From Nemertoderma westbladi (taxonomy: Eukaryota; Xenacoelomorpha; Nemertodermatida; Nemertodermatidae): 64,000 nt of DNA. The translations under genes were made by a program, and so were the position numbers. This document shows positions 1 to 10,425 of this stretch, in pieces. The stretch covers positions 1 to 64,000 of the forward strand of contig JAUCBJ010004184.1 in assembly GCA_032718475.1 (NCBI GenBank), given 5' to 3'. Under the pieces are notes generated by a model that did not search any database, was not told the DNA's origin, and saw nothing but the letters and a program-made list of their open reading frames with translations. Position 1 is the first letter of the stretch, and every line of letters starts with the position of its first letter.

Positions 1-440
1 CTTATCGGCAACTATAACATCCTTTTATCGGTCATCAGTAACAGATCTCATTACCCCACCCCAAAAGATATTATCAGATAAATGCTGAACTTTATGTATT
101 GCGTCAGGATACTGAAGTATTGAACGGAATAGCACTATTATTAGGTGAAAAGTGAAACAGAGTCGGAAATATGGAATTTAAAACAGATTGGAATGCCGCA
201 GATAGAGGGGACTTTCGATGCGATCATAATTATTCATCCCTCTCCAGGGTAAAATCGACGCAAATAACAGCTGATTATTACCAAAAATAAAACTAAAACG
301 TGTTCTATTAACTTGCGCTTCTTGTTTTGGTTAGGATAACGTGCCACTGTAACCTATTCCTTTCCATAAATTGATAATTTATTATTGAGGCGAAATATTT
401 ATTTTCCGAGATGGGTTTTGTGTCAAGTTTCCCCAATGAC
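1..440. other. Unique AT-rich flank, no gene seen
   Basis: I see no convincing coding region, RNA gene or long repeat here. The minus-strand open frame over 308-568 overlaps the end of the retrotransposon in another frame and shows no recognisable family, so I read it as a chance frame. This is the DNA beyond the 3' end of the minus-strand retrotransposon fragment. Confidence 0.6.
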
Positions 441-457
441 TCTACTACTACTACTAC
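441..457 (-). repeat. Trinucleotide (TAG)n-type 3' tail of the retrotransposon
   Basis: On the plus strand this is about five units of CTA/TAC, which read as TAG/GTA repeats on the minus strand. It lies about 47 bases beyond the stop codon of the reverse-transcriptase fragment (504-506). A very short 3' UTR ending in a simple repeat rather than poly-A is known for RTE-clade elements, so I infer that this marks the 3' end of the insertion. It could also be a chance microsatellite. Confidence 0.55.
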
Positions 458-503
458 GATCGGCATGCTGCATTGCAGCTGCAGTATATATATATTACAT
501 ATA

Positions 504-1130
504 TTAAGAATGCCGTGCCGGCTTGTCGACAAAATTGCGCCGCCACAACTCCCTATCACCCATGACATTTGCTAGATCATCCGCATCTTCAAGGCCAGTG
601 TCCTTTAAGATGCGTCTCAAGAAAGTCATGGGCTGTCCACCATGCTTATTCACTCCATGAGGCTGCCAAAGCACAAGATTATGCACTGGCTGGTCCTCAC
701 GGCGAAAGCAATGTCCTGCAAAGCGGAGGCGACTTTGTTCTAGTGTCAAGCTTGGGGGAACCAATGAGACACCTCCAATGCTATATAGTGTCTGGTTGGA
801 GATGTGTGCATTGTACTTGACACAGTAAACCCGGCGTAGCATTCTTGTGAATGTGCCATCCAGAGATTTGGTGTCCTCGGCAGTTAGAGCCCAGCATGGA
901 CTCCCGTAGAGGAGTACTGGAACTACTGCTGCTCTAAATAATCGGACCTTAAGTTTCCGATTAATTCTCGGTGACTTCCAAATCCTGGAAAGCCTATTCA
1001 AGGCTGCCCATGCCTTTCCTTTACGCATTCGAAGGTCCTCACCTGACTTCCGGATCCATGATCCCAGGTGACAGAAGTCATCCACATGCTCAAGCATACC
1101 ATCCTTTGAGCTTAAGCTGAGGACTTTCAA
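504..1130 (-). pseudogene. Reverse transcriptase thumb and C-terminal region, fragment
   Basis: This 208-codon open frame ends in a stop at 504-506. Visible signatures are HLGSWI at residues 21-26, a basic stretch RMRKGKAWAALNRL at 34-47, LLYGSPCW at 73-80, RMLRR at 96-100, RLRFAGHCFRR at 134-144 and GDRELWRR at 191-198. This layout is typical of the region after the palm domain in RTE-like non-LTR reverse transcriptases, which prime DNA synthesis on nicked target DNA. The methionine at 1130 is not a real start: related coding sequence continues upstream in a different frame, so a frameshift lies near 1100-1130. The last ~60 codons probably reach the natural C-terminus, since the stop is followed closely by the 3' tail. 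Confidence 0.8.
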
Positions 1131-1200
1131 AGTTAACTTTTAAAATTTTGGTCTTTTTGGAGTTAATAAAAAGACCAACACTAGAAGCAGCATGTTCTAA

Positions 1201-1557
1201 TTAGCTGAGGAGCCGTTGGGCTCCCTCTAGTGATTCTGAGAGTACTCCTAAGTCATCAGCAAAGTCTAGATCAGTTAGGTACTTGGCAGGATTTCCTCGA
1301 CTTCTGGGGCCAGTAGGTGGAGTTACCATCACCCCATCATCATTATGATGATCTAAGGACATGCGTAGAACATAGTCAACAACAATTATGAACAAGAATG
1401 GCGCAAGTGTGTCTCCCTGGAGGACGCCCCATAACACTTCGAATGGTTCTGTGTAACCGTCAACAGTAGACACAAATGTTGTCGAACCATCGTATACTGA
1501 TCTGATTGCTGCAATAATTTCATCAGGAATCCCATATAATGAAAGTATGCTGAACAT
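1201..1557 (-). pseudogene. Reverse transcriptase palm fragment with FADD box
   Basis: This 118-codon open frame carries two hallmark reverse transcriptase blocks: GVLQGDTLAPFLFIIVVDYVL at residues 44-64 and the catalytic FADD box (a YADD variant) at residues 99-102, near 1252-1263. The two aspartates bind the catalytic metal ions in active enzymes. An in-frame TAA follows the last residue (about 1198-1200). Past it the same frame still reads plausible RT-like sequence (…SVGLFINSKKTK…) to about 1110, so this is a premature nonsense mutation and not the natural end. The N-terminal side joins the motif A fragment only through a frameshift near 1555. The product cannot be functional. Confidence 0.8.
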
Positions 1558-1649
1558 ACAGAGACCGAATCAAATGCCTTGAAGAAGTCAACAAAGATAA
1601 CAGCCAGATGCCTGTCTTGAATGCTGACATATAAGCAAAGTATGTTCAA
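1558..1649 (-). pseudogene. Reverse transcriptase motif A fragment
   Basis: The frame starting at 1649 contains LAVIFVDFFKAFDSV, the motif A of non-LTR reverse transcriptases, at about 1563-1607. Its first aspartate is the third catalytic carboxylate. The frame stays open to 1386, but only the part above about 1555 resembles reverse transcriptase. Below that the family signal moves to the frame of the neighbouring palm fragment (…YGIPDEII…). The fragment therefore ends at a frameshift. Upstream of 1649 the reading becomes uncertain and I could not follow fingers-domain or endonuclease motifs. Confidence 0.75.
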
Positions 1650-2340
1650 ACTCTAACCAAAATGTTGCTGAAGCAACTCAGTTCCGTCCTTATAGTCGTC
1701 TCAATTTCGCTCTTATTGTTTTACAAACATTAAACTATTTCTCTACTACAATTTTCTGAAGTTCCTGACCTCACAAAAAGTTAATAATATCAAATATTAT
1801 TTGAATTATAAAGGTTGTTATGGGGGATATAATTACAAACGCCTCGAGGCAGTTTACGGCATTGTTTTTATATGCTCCGGGCATGTTGCATCAGAACAAA
1901 TTTTTGAAATCCAACATTATTCAAATTACTAATGTACGGAAATAATTATAAATGCCTACCAGCGGTGGGGTGCATTTAGAATAGAATTCTATCTTCTTAT
2001 AATTCTATGTACAAATTTATTAAAATTTCCAACGTCATGTTATATTATTGACATTTTCAACGTGGTGTTATGTGACAATTATAGCGATTATAAACCTGAA
2101 CATCCATCCATTAACACAGGAATTCAGAGTCTTTTGATGGCAGAAATAGAGATTTTCATCTCAAGCCTATATGCGTAATGGATCGTATTTCAGATCCTGT
2201 GAATTAACGCACCTTCGTTAACATATAATCAATCAGATCTAACCCAGCTGCTGCTCTTTGTGCTGGTTAACTAACGTAATGTATCACTGCAACCCCATGG
2301 CCACTGTTAATACAGCCCTTTACAAGTGTGTACCGTGCTG
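1650..2340. other. AT-rich region without a recognisable gene
   Basis: No coding motif, RNA gene or strong repeat is visible. Around 2025-2075 there are two imperfect copies of a ~25-bp phrase (TTTCCAACGTCATGTTAT and TTTTCAACGTGGTGTTATG), possibly remnants of a decayed short repeat. The first ~90 bases next to 1650 may still belong to the retrotransposon. Confidence 0.5.
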
Positions 2341-2500
2341 TTACCCACCCCCCCCCCCCCCCCTCCCTCCCAATGCTGTTACCACCCCATTCCTGTTACC
2401 CCACCCACCCCCGTCACAGATAGTGATTCCTTTTACCCCCCACTCCTGTTTCCCTCCCATTCCTGTTACCCCCCCCCCCCCCTCGCAGAAAGTGATTCCT
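2341..2500 (+). repeat. C-rich low-complexity block with TCCTGTTACC-type phrases
   Basis: The block has a 16-base C run (2348-2363) and a 14-base C run (2469-2482). Between them are recurring phrases such as CTGTTACC, GTCACAGATAGTGATTCC and CTCCTGTTTCCC. It looks like a decayed C-rich minisatellite. A proline-rich open frame over 2258-2632 is only the translation of these C runs. The complement is G-rich and could form G-quadruplexes. The G block at 2881-2985 carries related phrases in inverted orientation. Confidence 0.8.
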
Positions 2501-2512
2501 GTTAGTAACCAT

Positions 2513-2797
2513 TTTAGTTACCAATTGAGGGAAAGGAGCAGTTTACAGAGACGGCTTTTCTCTAACCAAAACAATATACGATGTTGTTACCAATTGAGGG
2601 AAAGGAGCAGGTTTCGAAACGGATTTTTCTAACTAAAACAATAAACGATGTTGTTACTAATTGAGGAAAAAGAGCAGGTTACAGAGACGGCTTTTTCTAA
2701 CCAAAACAATACACGAAGTTGTTACCAATTGAGGAAAAGGAGCAGGTTACAGATACTGCTTTTTCTAACCAAAACAATAAACAATGTTGTTAACAAT
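2513..2797 (+). repeat. 68-bp minisatellite, about four copies
   Basis: The phrase CCAATTGAGG (CTAATTGAGG in one copy) recurs at 2521, 2590, 2657 and 2725, giving spacings of 69, 67 and 68 bp. Each copy continues through GGAGCAGGTTACAGAGACGG and CTTTTTCTAACCAAAACAAT. Copies differ by several substitutions and one-base indels, so the array is old. It is flanked by the C-rich block on the left and, after about 80 bp of AT-rich DNA, by the G-rich block on the right. Confidence 0.9.
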
Positions 2798-2880
2798 ATC
2801 GCATATAAGAATATATATTTTCCCTATCTAGATTATCTATTCACTATCTCCTATATCCTGCAAGTAATATCCCATATATT

Positions 2881-2886
2881 GGGGGT

Positions 2887-2919
<33 letters not shown>

Positions 2920-2985
2920 GACAGGAATCACTAGAATAGTGTGACGGGGGCTAACAGCACATGGGGGGGGGGGGGGGGGGGGTAA
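2881..2985 (-). repeat. G-rich tracts, inverted relatives of the C-rich block
   Basis: A 32-base G run (2887-2918) and a 20-base G run (2963-2982) flank GTGACAGGAATCACTAGAAT and GACGGGGGCTAACAGCACAT. Read on the minus strand these give AGTGATTCCTGTCACC and CCTGTTACCCCC, the same phrases seen on the plus strand in 2341-2500. The pair therefore forms an imperfect inverted repeat about 400-500 bp apart. Homopolymer lengths this long are prone to sequencing error. Confidence 0.8.
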
Positions 2986-3300
2986 CAGGAAAACACGTAC
3001 AGGTGAGGTGGCCTATATTGGGAGGCACAGCGAAGTGGCGCTATTGGGTCACTGAGAGCTTGTAATTGTAATTGAAATCTTGTAATTGAGTTCCACAAAT
3101 AGGTTAAGGTTATGCTTAATTTAGAATAGTTAGCGATCTATTAATATGTATAGGCCTAGCTACAGGTATATATAATATTATTTTATTTCAATATTTTAAT
3201 GAATTAAAGCAACCGGGGCGAAAATGCCGCTTTTGATTGGAAACGAAAATGATTGAATTGTCGAGAAAAAAAAACCACATCAATAAATGTTAATATTTCA
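2986..3300. other. Short unique flank next to the satellite
   Basis: About 315 bp of AT-rich sequence lies between the G-rich tracts and the satellite. I see no gene. It includes short A-rich stretches (for example GAGAAAAAAAAACC near 3262) and ends in ...AATATTTCA directly before the first canonical monomer. No degenerate satellite copies are visible in it. Confidence 0.7.
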
Positions 3301-4380
3301 TTATTTCTCTCTTCCATGCTTCATCTCTTCCATCCTTGCATTATTTCTCTCTTCCATGCTTCATCTCTTCAATCCTTGCATTATTTCTCTCTTCCATGCT
3401 TCATCTCTTCAATCCTTGCATTATTTATCTCTTCCATGCATCATCTCTTCAATCCTTGCATTATTTATCTCTTCCATGCTTCATCTCTTCCATCCTTGCA
3501 TTATTTCTCTCTTCCATGCATCATCTCTTCAATCCTTGCATTATTTCTCTCTTCCATGCATCATCTCTTCAATCCTTGCATTATTTATCTCTTCCATGCT
3601 TCATCTCTTCCATCCTTGCATTATTTCTCTCTTCCATGCATCATCTCTTCAATCCTTGCATTATTTCTCTCTTCCATGCATCATCTCTTCCATCCTTGCA
3701 TTATTTATCTCTTCCATGCATCATCTCTTCAATCCTTGCATTATTTATCTCTTCCATGCATCATCTCTTCAATCCTTGCATTATTTATCTCTTCCATGCT
3801 TCATCTCTTCCATCCTTGCATTATTTCTCTCTTCCATGCATCATCTCTTCAATCATTGCATTATTTCTCTCTCCCGTGCTTCATCTCTTCCATCCTTGCA
3901 TTATTTCTCTCTTCCATGCTTCATCTCTTCCATCCTTGCATTATTTCTCTCTTCCATGCATCATCTCTTCAATCCTTGCATTATTTATCTCTTCCATGCT
4001 TCATCTCTTCAATCCTTGCATTATTTATCTCTTCCATGCTTCATCTCTTCCATCCTTGCATTATTTCTCTCTTCCATGCATCATCTCTTCAATCCTTGCA
4101 TTATTTCTCTCTTCCATGCTTCATCTCTTCCATCCTTGCATTATTTCTCTCTTCCATGCTTCCACTCTTCAATCCTTGCATTATTTCTCTCTTCCATGCT
4201 TCATCTCTTCAATCCTTGCATTATTTCTGTCTTCCATGTTTCCACTCTTCAATCCTTGCATTATTTCTCTCTTCCATGCTTCATCTCTTCAATCCTTGCA
4301 TTATTTATCTCTTCCATGCATCATCTCTTCAATCCTTGCATTATTTCTCTCTTCCATGCTTCCACTCTTCCATCCTTGCA
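3301..4380 (+). repeat. Left edge domain of the satellite
   Basis: The first 27 or so monomers are close to consensus. They are rich in the position 7 variant (TTATTTATCT) and the position 20 variant (CCATGCATC), and position 23-24 is mostly AT. A single monomer at about 3861-3900 already carries the CTCTCCCGTG variant that becomes common only after 34 kb. Confidence 0.8.
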
Positions 4381-7300
4381 TTATTTCTCCCTTCCATGCT
4401 TCATCTCTTCAATCCTTGCATTATTTATCTCTTCCATGCATCATCTCTTCAATCCTTGCATTATTTATCTCTTCCATGCTTCCACTCTTCCATCCTTGCA
4501 TTATTTCTCCCTTCCATGCTTCCACTCTTCAATCATTGCATTATTTCTCTCTTCCATCCTTCCACTCTTCAATCATTGCATTATTTCTCTCTTCCATGCT
4601 TCATCTCTTCAATCCTTGCATTATTTCTCTCTTCCATGCTTCATCTCTTCAATCCTTGCATTATTTATCTCTTCCATGCATCATCTCTTCAATCCTTGCA
4701 TTATTTATCTCTTCCATGCTTCCACTCTTCCATCCTTGCATTATTTCTCCCTTCCATGCTTCCACTCTTCAATCATTGCATTATTTCTCCCTTCCATGCT
4801 TCCACTCTTCAATCATTGCATTATTTCTCTCTTCCATGCTTCCACTCTTCCATCCTTGCATTATTTCTCCCTTCCATGCTTCCACTCTTCCATCCTTGCA
4901 TTATTTCTCCCTTCCATGCTTCCACTCTTCAATCATTGCATTATTTCTCCCTTCCATGCTTCCACTCTTCAATCATTGCATTATTTCTCTCTTCCATGCT
5001 TCCACTCTTCAATCATTGCATTATTTCTCTCTTCCATGCTTCCACTCTTCAATCATTGCATTATTTCTCTCTTCCATGCTTCCACTCTTCCATCCTTGCA
5101 TTATTTCTCCCTTCCATGCTTCCACTCTTCAATCATTGCATTATTTCTCTCTTCCATGCTTCCACTCTTCCATCCTTGCATTATTTCTCCCTTCCATGCT
5201 TCCACTCTTCCATCCTTGCATTATTTCTCCCTTCCATGCTTCCACTCTTCCATCCTTGCATTATTTCTCCCTTCCATGCTTCCACTCTTCCATCCTTGCA
5301 TTATTTCTCCCTTCCATGCTTCCACTCTTCAATCATTGCATTATTTATCTCTTCCATGCTTCCACTCTTCCATCCTTGCATTATTTCTCCCTTCCATGCT
5401 TCCACTCTTCAATCATTGCATTATTTCTCCCTTCCATGCTTCCACTCTTCAATCATTGCATTATTTCTCTCTTCCATGCTTCCACTCTTCCATCCTTGCA
5501 TTATTTCTCCCTTCCATGCTTCCACTCTTCCATCCTTGCATTATTTCTCCCTTCCATGCTTCCACTCTTCAATCATTGCATTATTTCTCCCTTCCATGCT
5601 TCCACTCTTCAATCATTGCATTATTTCTCTCTTCCATGCTTCCACTCTTCCATCCTTGCATTATTTCTCCCTTCCATGCTTCCACTCTTCCATCCTTGCA
5701 TTATTTCTCCCTTCCATGCTTCCACTCTTCAATCATTGCATTATTTCTCCCTTCCATGCTTCCACTCTTCAATCATTGCATTATTTCTCTCTTCCATGCT
5801 TCCACTCTTCCATCCTTGCATTATTTCTCCCTTCCATGCTTCCACTCTTCCATCCTTGCATTATTTCTCCCTTCCATGCTTCCACTCTTCAATCATTGCA
5901 TTATTTCTCCCTTCCATGCTTCCACTCTTCAATCATTGCATTATTTCTCTCTTCCATGCTTCCACTCTTCCATCCTTGCATTATTTCTCCCTTCCATGCT
6001 TCCACTCTTCCATCCTTGCATTATTTCTCCCTTCCATGCTTCCACTCTTCAATCATTGCATTATTTCTCCCTTCCATGCTTCCACTCTTCAATCATTGCA
6101 TTATTTATCTCTTCCATGCTTCCACTCTTCCATCCTTGCATTATTTCTCCCTTCCATGCTTCCACTCTTCAATCATTGCATTATTTCTCCCTTCCATGCT
6201 TCCACTCTTCAATCATTGCATTATTTCTCTCTTCCATGCTTCCACTCTTCCATCCTTGCATTATTTCTCCCTTCCATGCTTCCACTCTTCCATCCTTGCA
6301 TTATTTCTCCCTTCCATGCTTCCACTCTTCAATCATTGCATTATTTCTCCCTTCCATGCTTCCACTCTTCAATCCTTGCATTATTTCTCTCTTCCATGCT
6401 TCCACTCTTCAATCATTGCATTATTTCTCTCTTCCATGCTTCCACTCTTCCATCCTTGCATTATTTCTCCCTTCCATGCTTCCACTCTTCCATCCTTGCA
6501 TTATTTCTCCCTTCCATGCTTCCACTCTTCAATCATTGCATTATTTCTCCCTTCCATGCTTCCACTCTTCAATCATTGCATTATTTCTCTCTTCCATGCT
6601 TCATCTCTTCAATCCTTGCATTATTTCTCCCTTCCATGCTTCCACTCTTCAATCATTGCATTATTTCTCCCTTCCATGCTTCCACTCTTCCATCCTTGCA
6701 TTATTTCTCCCTTCCATGCTTCCACTCTTCAATCATTGCATTATTTCTCCCTTCCATGCTTCCACTCTTCAATCATTGCATTATTTCTCTCTTCCATGCT
6801 TCCACTCTTCCATCCTTGCATTATTTCTCCCTTCCATGCTTCCACTCTTCCATCCTTGCATTATTTCTCCCTTCCATGCTTCCACTCTTCAATCATTGCA
6901 TTATTTCTCCCTTCCATGCTTCCACTCTTCAATCATTGCATTATTTCTCTCTTCCATGCTTCATCTCTTCAATCATTGCATTATTTCTCTCTTCCATGCT
7001 TCCACTCTTCCATCCTTGCATTATTTCTCCCTTCCATGCTTCCACTCTTCCATCCTTGCATTATTTCTCCCTTCCATGCTTCCACTCTTCAATCATTGCA
7101 TTATTTCTCCCTTCCATGCTTCCACTCTTCAATCATTGCATTATTTCTCTCTTCCATGCTTCATCTCTTCAATCATTGCATTATTTCTCCCTTCCATGCT
7201 TCCACTCTTCAATCATTGCATTATTTCTCCCTTCCATGCTTCCACTCTTCAATCATTGCATTATTTCTCTCTTCCATGCTTCATCTCTTCAATCATTGCA

Positions 7301-7420
7301 TTATTTATCTCTTCCATGCTTCCACTCTTCCATCCTTGCATTATTTCTCCCTTCCATGCTTCCACTCTTCCATCCTTGCATTATTTCTCCCTTCCATGCT
7401 TCCACTCTTCAATCATTGCA
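4381..7420 (+). repeat. Satellite domain marked by TTATTTCTCCC monomers
   Basis: Monomers with C at position 10 (TTATTTCTCCC) appear from 4381 to about 7400 and I saw none elsewhere in the window. They are combined with the CA state at 23-24 (CTTCCACTC), with either CATCCTT or AATCATT at the end of the monomer. The border with neighbouring domains is sharp, within a few monomers. Confidence 0.85.
5461..6100 (+). repeat. 160-bp higher-order repeat (four-monomer A-B-C-C), four copies
   Basis: Reading monomers from 5461: A (CTCT with CATCC), B (CTCC with CATCC), C (CTCC with AATCA), C. This order repeats starting at 5461, 5621, 5781 and 5941. Imperfect copies continue near 6221 and 6421. The regular four-monomer order shows amplification of a 160-bp block as a unit. 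Confidence 0.9.
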
Positions 7421-9004
7421 TTATTTCTCTCTTCCATGCTTCCACTCTTCAATCATTGCATTATTTCTCTCTTCCATGCTTCATCTCTTCAATCCTTGCA
7501 TTATTTCTCTCTTCCATGCATCATCTCTTCAATCCTTGCATTATTTCTCTCTTCCATGCTTCCACTCTTCCATCCTTGCATTATTTCTCTCTTCCATGCA
7601 TCATCTCTTCAATCCTTGCATTATTTATCTCTTCCATGCTTCATCTCTTCCATCCTTGCATTATTTCTCTCTTCCATGCATCATCTCTTCAATCCTTGCA
7701 TTATTTCTCTCTTCCATGCTTCCACTCTTCCATCCTTGCATTATTTCTCTCTTCCATGCTTCATCTCTTCACTCCTTGCATTATTTCTCTCTTCCATGCT
7801 TCCACTCTTCCATCCTTGCATTATTTCTCTCTTCCATGCATCATCTCTTCAATCCTTGCATTATTTATCTCTTCCATGCTTCCACTCTTCCATCCTTGCA
7901 TTATTTCTCTCTTCCATGCATCATCTCTTCAATCCTTGCATTATTTATCTCTTCCATGCTTCATCTCTTCAATCCTTGCATTATTTCTCTCTTCCATGCT
8001 TCCACTCTTCCATCCTTGCATTATTTCTCTCTTCCATGCTTCATCTCTTCAATCCTTGCATTATTTCTCTCTTCCATGCTTCCACTCTTCCATCCTTGCA
8101 TTATTTCTCTCTTCCATGCATCATCTCTTCAATCCTTGCATTATTTATCTCTTCCATGCTTCATCTCTTCAATCCTTGCATTATTTCTCTCTTCCATGCT
8201 TCCACTCTTCCATCCTTGCATTATTTCTCTCTTCCATGCTTCCACTCTTCACTCCTTGCATTATTTATCTCTTCCATGCTTCATATCTTCCATCCTTGCA
8301 TTATTTCTCTCTTCCATGCTTCATCTCTTCCATCCTTGCATTATTTCTCTCTTCCATCCTTCCACTCTTCCATCCTTGCATTATTTCTCTCTTCCATGCA
8401 TCATCTCTTCAATCCTTGCATTATTTCTCTCTTCCATGCTTCCACTCTTCCATCCTTGCATTATTTCTCTCTTCCATGCTTCCACTCTTCCATCCTTGCA
8501 TTATTTCTCTCTTCCATGCTTCATCTCTTCCATCCTTGCATTATTTCTCTCTTCCATGCATCATCTCTTCAATCCTTGCATTATTTCTCTCTTCCATGCT
8601 TCCACTCTTCCATCCTTGCATTATTTCTCTCTTCCATGCATCATCTCTTCCATCCTTGCATTATTTCTCTCTTCCATGCTTCATCTCTCCAATCCTTGCA
8701 TTATTTCTCTCTTCCATGCATCATCTCTTCCATCCTTGCATTATTTCTCTCTTCCATGCTTCATCTCTTCCATCCTTGCATTATTTCTCTCTTCCATGCA
8801 TCATCTCTTCAATCCTTGCATTATTTCTCTCTTCCATGCTTCCACTCTTCCATCCTTGCATTATTTCTCTCTTCCATGCTTCATCTCTTCCATCCTTGCA
8901 TTATTTCTCTCTTCCATGCTTCATCTCTTCCATCCTTGCATTATTTCTCTCTTCCATGCTTCATCTCTTCCATCCTTGCATTATTTCTCTCTTCCATGCT
9001 TCAT

Positions 9005-10425
9005 CTCTTCCAATCCTTGCATTATTTCTCTCTTCCATGCTTCATCTCTTCCATCCTTGCATTATTTCTCTCTTCCATGCTTCATCTCTTCCATCCTTGC
9101 ATTATTTCTCTCTTCCATGCTTCATCTCTCCAATCCTTGCATTATTTCTCTCTTCCATGCTTCATCTCTTCCATCCTTGCATTATTTCTCTCTTCCATGC
9201 TTCATCTCTTCCATCCTTGCATTATTTCTCTCTTCCATGCTTCATCTCTTCCATCCTTGCATTATTTCTCTCTTCCATGCTTCATCTCTTCCAATCCTTG
9301 CATTATTTCTCTCTTCCATGCTTCATCTCTTCCATCCTTGCATTATTTCTCTCTTCCATGCTTCATCTCTTCAATCCTTGCATTATTTCTCTCTTCCATG
9401 CTTCATCTCTTCCATCCTTGCATTATTTCTCTCTTCCATGCTTCATCTCTTCCAATCCTTGCATTATTTCTCTCTTCCATGCTTCATCTCTTCCATCCTT
9501 GCATTATTTCTCTCTTCCATGCTTCCACTCTTCCATCCTTGCATTATTTCTCTCTTCCATGCTTCATCTCTTCCATCCTTGCATTATTTCTCTCTTCCAT
9601 GCATCATCTCTTCAATCCTTGCATTATTTCTCTCTTCCATGCTTCCACTCTTCCATCCTTGCATTATTTCTCTCTTCCATGCTTCATCTCTTCCATCCTT
9701 GCATTATTTCTCTCTTCCATGCTTCATCTCTTCCAATCCTTGCATTATTTCTCTCTTCCATGCTTCATCTCTTCCATCCTTGCATTATTTCTCTCTTCCA
9801 TGCTTCATCTCTTCAATCCTTGCATTATTTCTCTCTTCCATGCTTCATCTCTTCCAATCCTTGCATTATTTCTCTCTTCCATGCATCATCTCTTCCATCC
9901 TTGCATTATTTCTCTCTTCCATGCTTCATCTCTTCCATCCTTGCATTATTTCTCTCTTCCATGCTTCATCTCTTCAATCCTTGCATTATTTCTCTCTTCC
10001 ATGCTTCCACTCTTCCATCCTTGCATTATTTCTCTCTTCCATGCTTCATCTCTTCCATCCTTGCATTATTTCTCTCTTCCATGCTTCATCTCTTCCAATC
10101 CTTGCATTATTTCTCTCTTCCATGCTTCATCTCTTCCATCCTTGCATTATTTCTCTCTTCCATGCTTCATCTCTTCCATCCTTGCATTATTTCTCTCTTC
10201 CATGCTTCATCTCTTCCATCCTTGCATTATTTCTCTCTTCCATGCATCATCTCTTCCATCCTTGCATTATTTCTCTCTTCCATGCTTCATCTCTTCAATC
10301 CTTGCATTATTTCTCTCTTCCATGCTTCATCTCTTCCATCCTTGCATTATTTCTCTCTTCCATGCTTCATCTCTTCCATCCTTGCATTATTTCTCTCTTC
10401 CATGCTTCATCTCTTCCAATCCTTG
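9005..10425 (+). repeat. Cluster of seven 41-bp monomers
   Basis: Seven monomers contain TTCCAATCC in place of TTCAATCC or TTCCATCC, near 9010, 9290, 9451, 9732, 9852, 10094 and 10416. Each adds one base and shifts the phase of all following monomers. I did not see this form anywhere else in the array. The extra base makes each a composite of the two common alleles at position 31. Spacings are multiples of 40 plus one, as expected. Confidence 0.9.

Larger units (their letters stand above)
441..1740 (-). mobile_element. Decayed 5'-truncated non-LTR retrotransposon (RTE-like)
   Basis: Minus-strand conceptual translation recovers the reverse transcriptase core in the right order: motif A (VDFFKAFDSV), the GVLQGDTLAP block, the FADD catalytic box, then a thumb and C-terminal region with LLYGSPCW and RLRFAGHCFRR. 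The pieces lie in different frames, so the element is dead. No endonuclease domain is visible upstream (plus-strand positions above about 1700), so the copy is 5' truncated or too decayed to follow. The C-terminal signature and simple-repeat tail suggest the RTE clade. The clade call is from family knowledge and was not tested by alignment. The 5' limit is approximate. Confidence 0.8.

Noticed and set aside
308-820. Short open frames at 308-568 (minus) and 569-820 (plus)
   Set aside because: They are shadows of, or overlap, the retrotransposon coding remnant and show no independent signature.
1650-2340. Upstream endonuclease domain of the retrotransposon
   Set aside because: I could not find endonuclease motifs on the minus strand here. 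The region is AT-rich and stop-dense, so a 5' truncation is more likely.
2258-2944. Proline-rich and glycine-rich small proteins
   Set aside because: The frames are translations of C and G homopolymers and of the 68-bp minisatellite, with no family signature.
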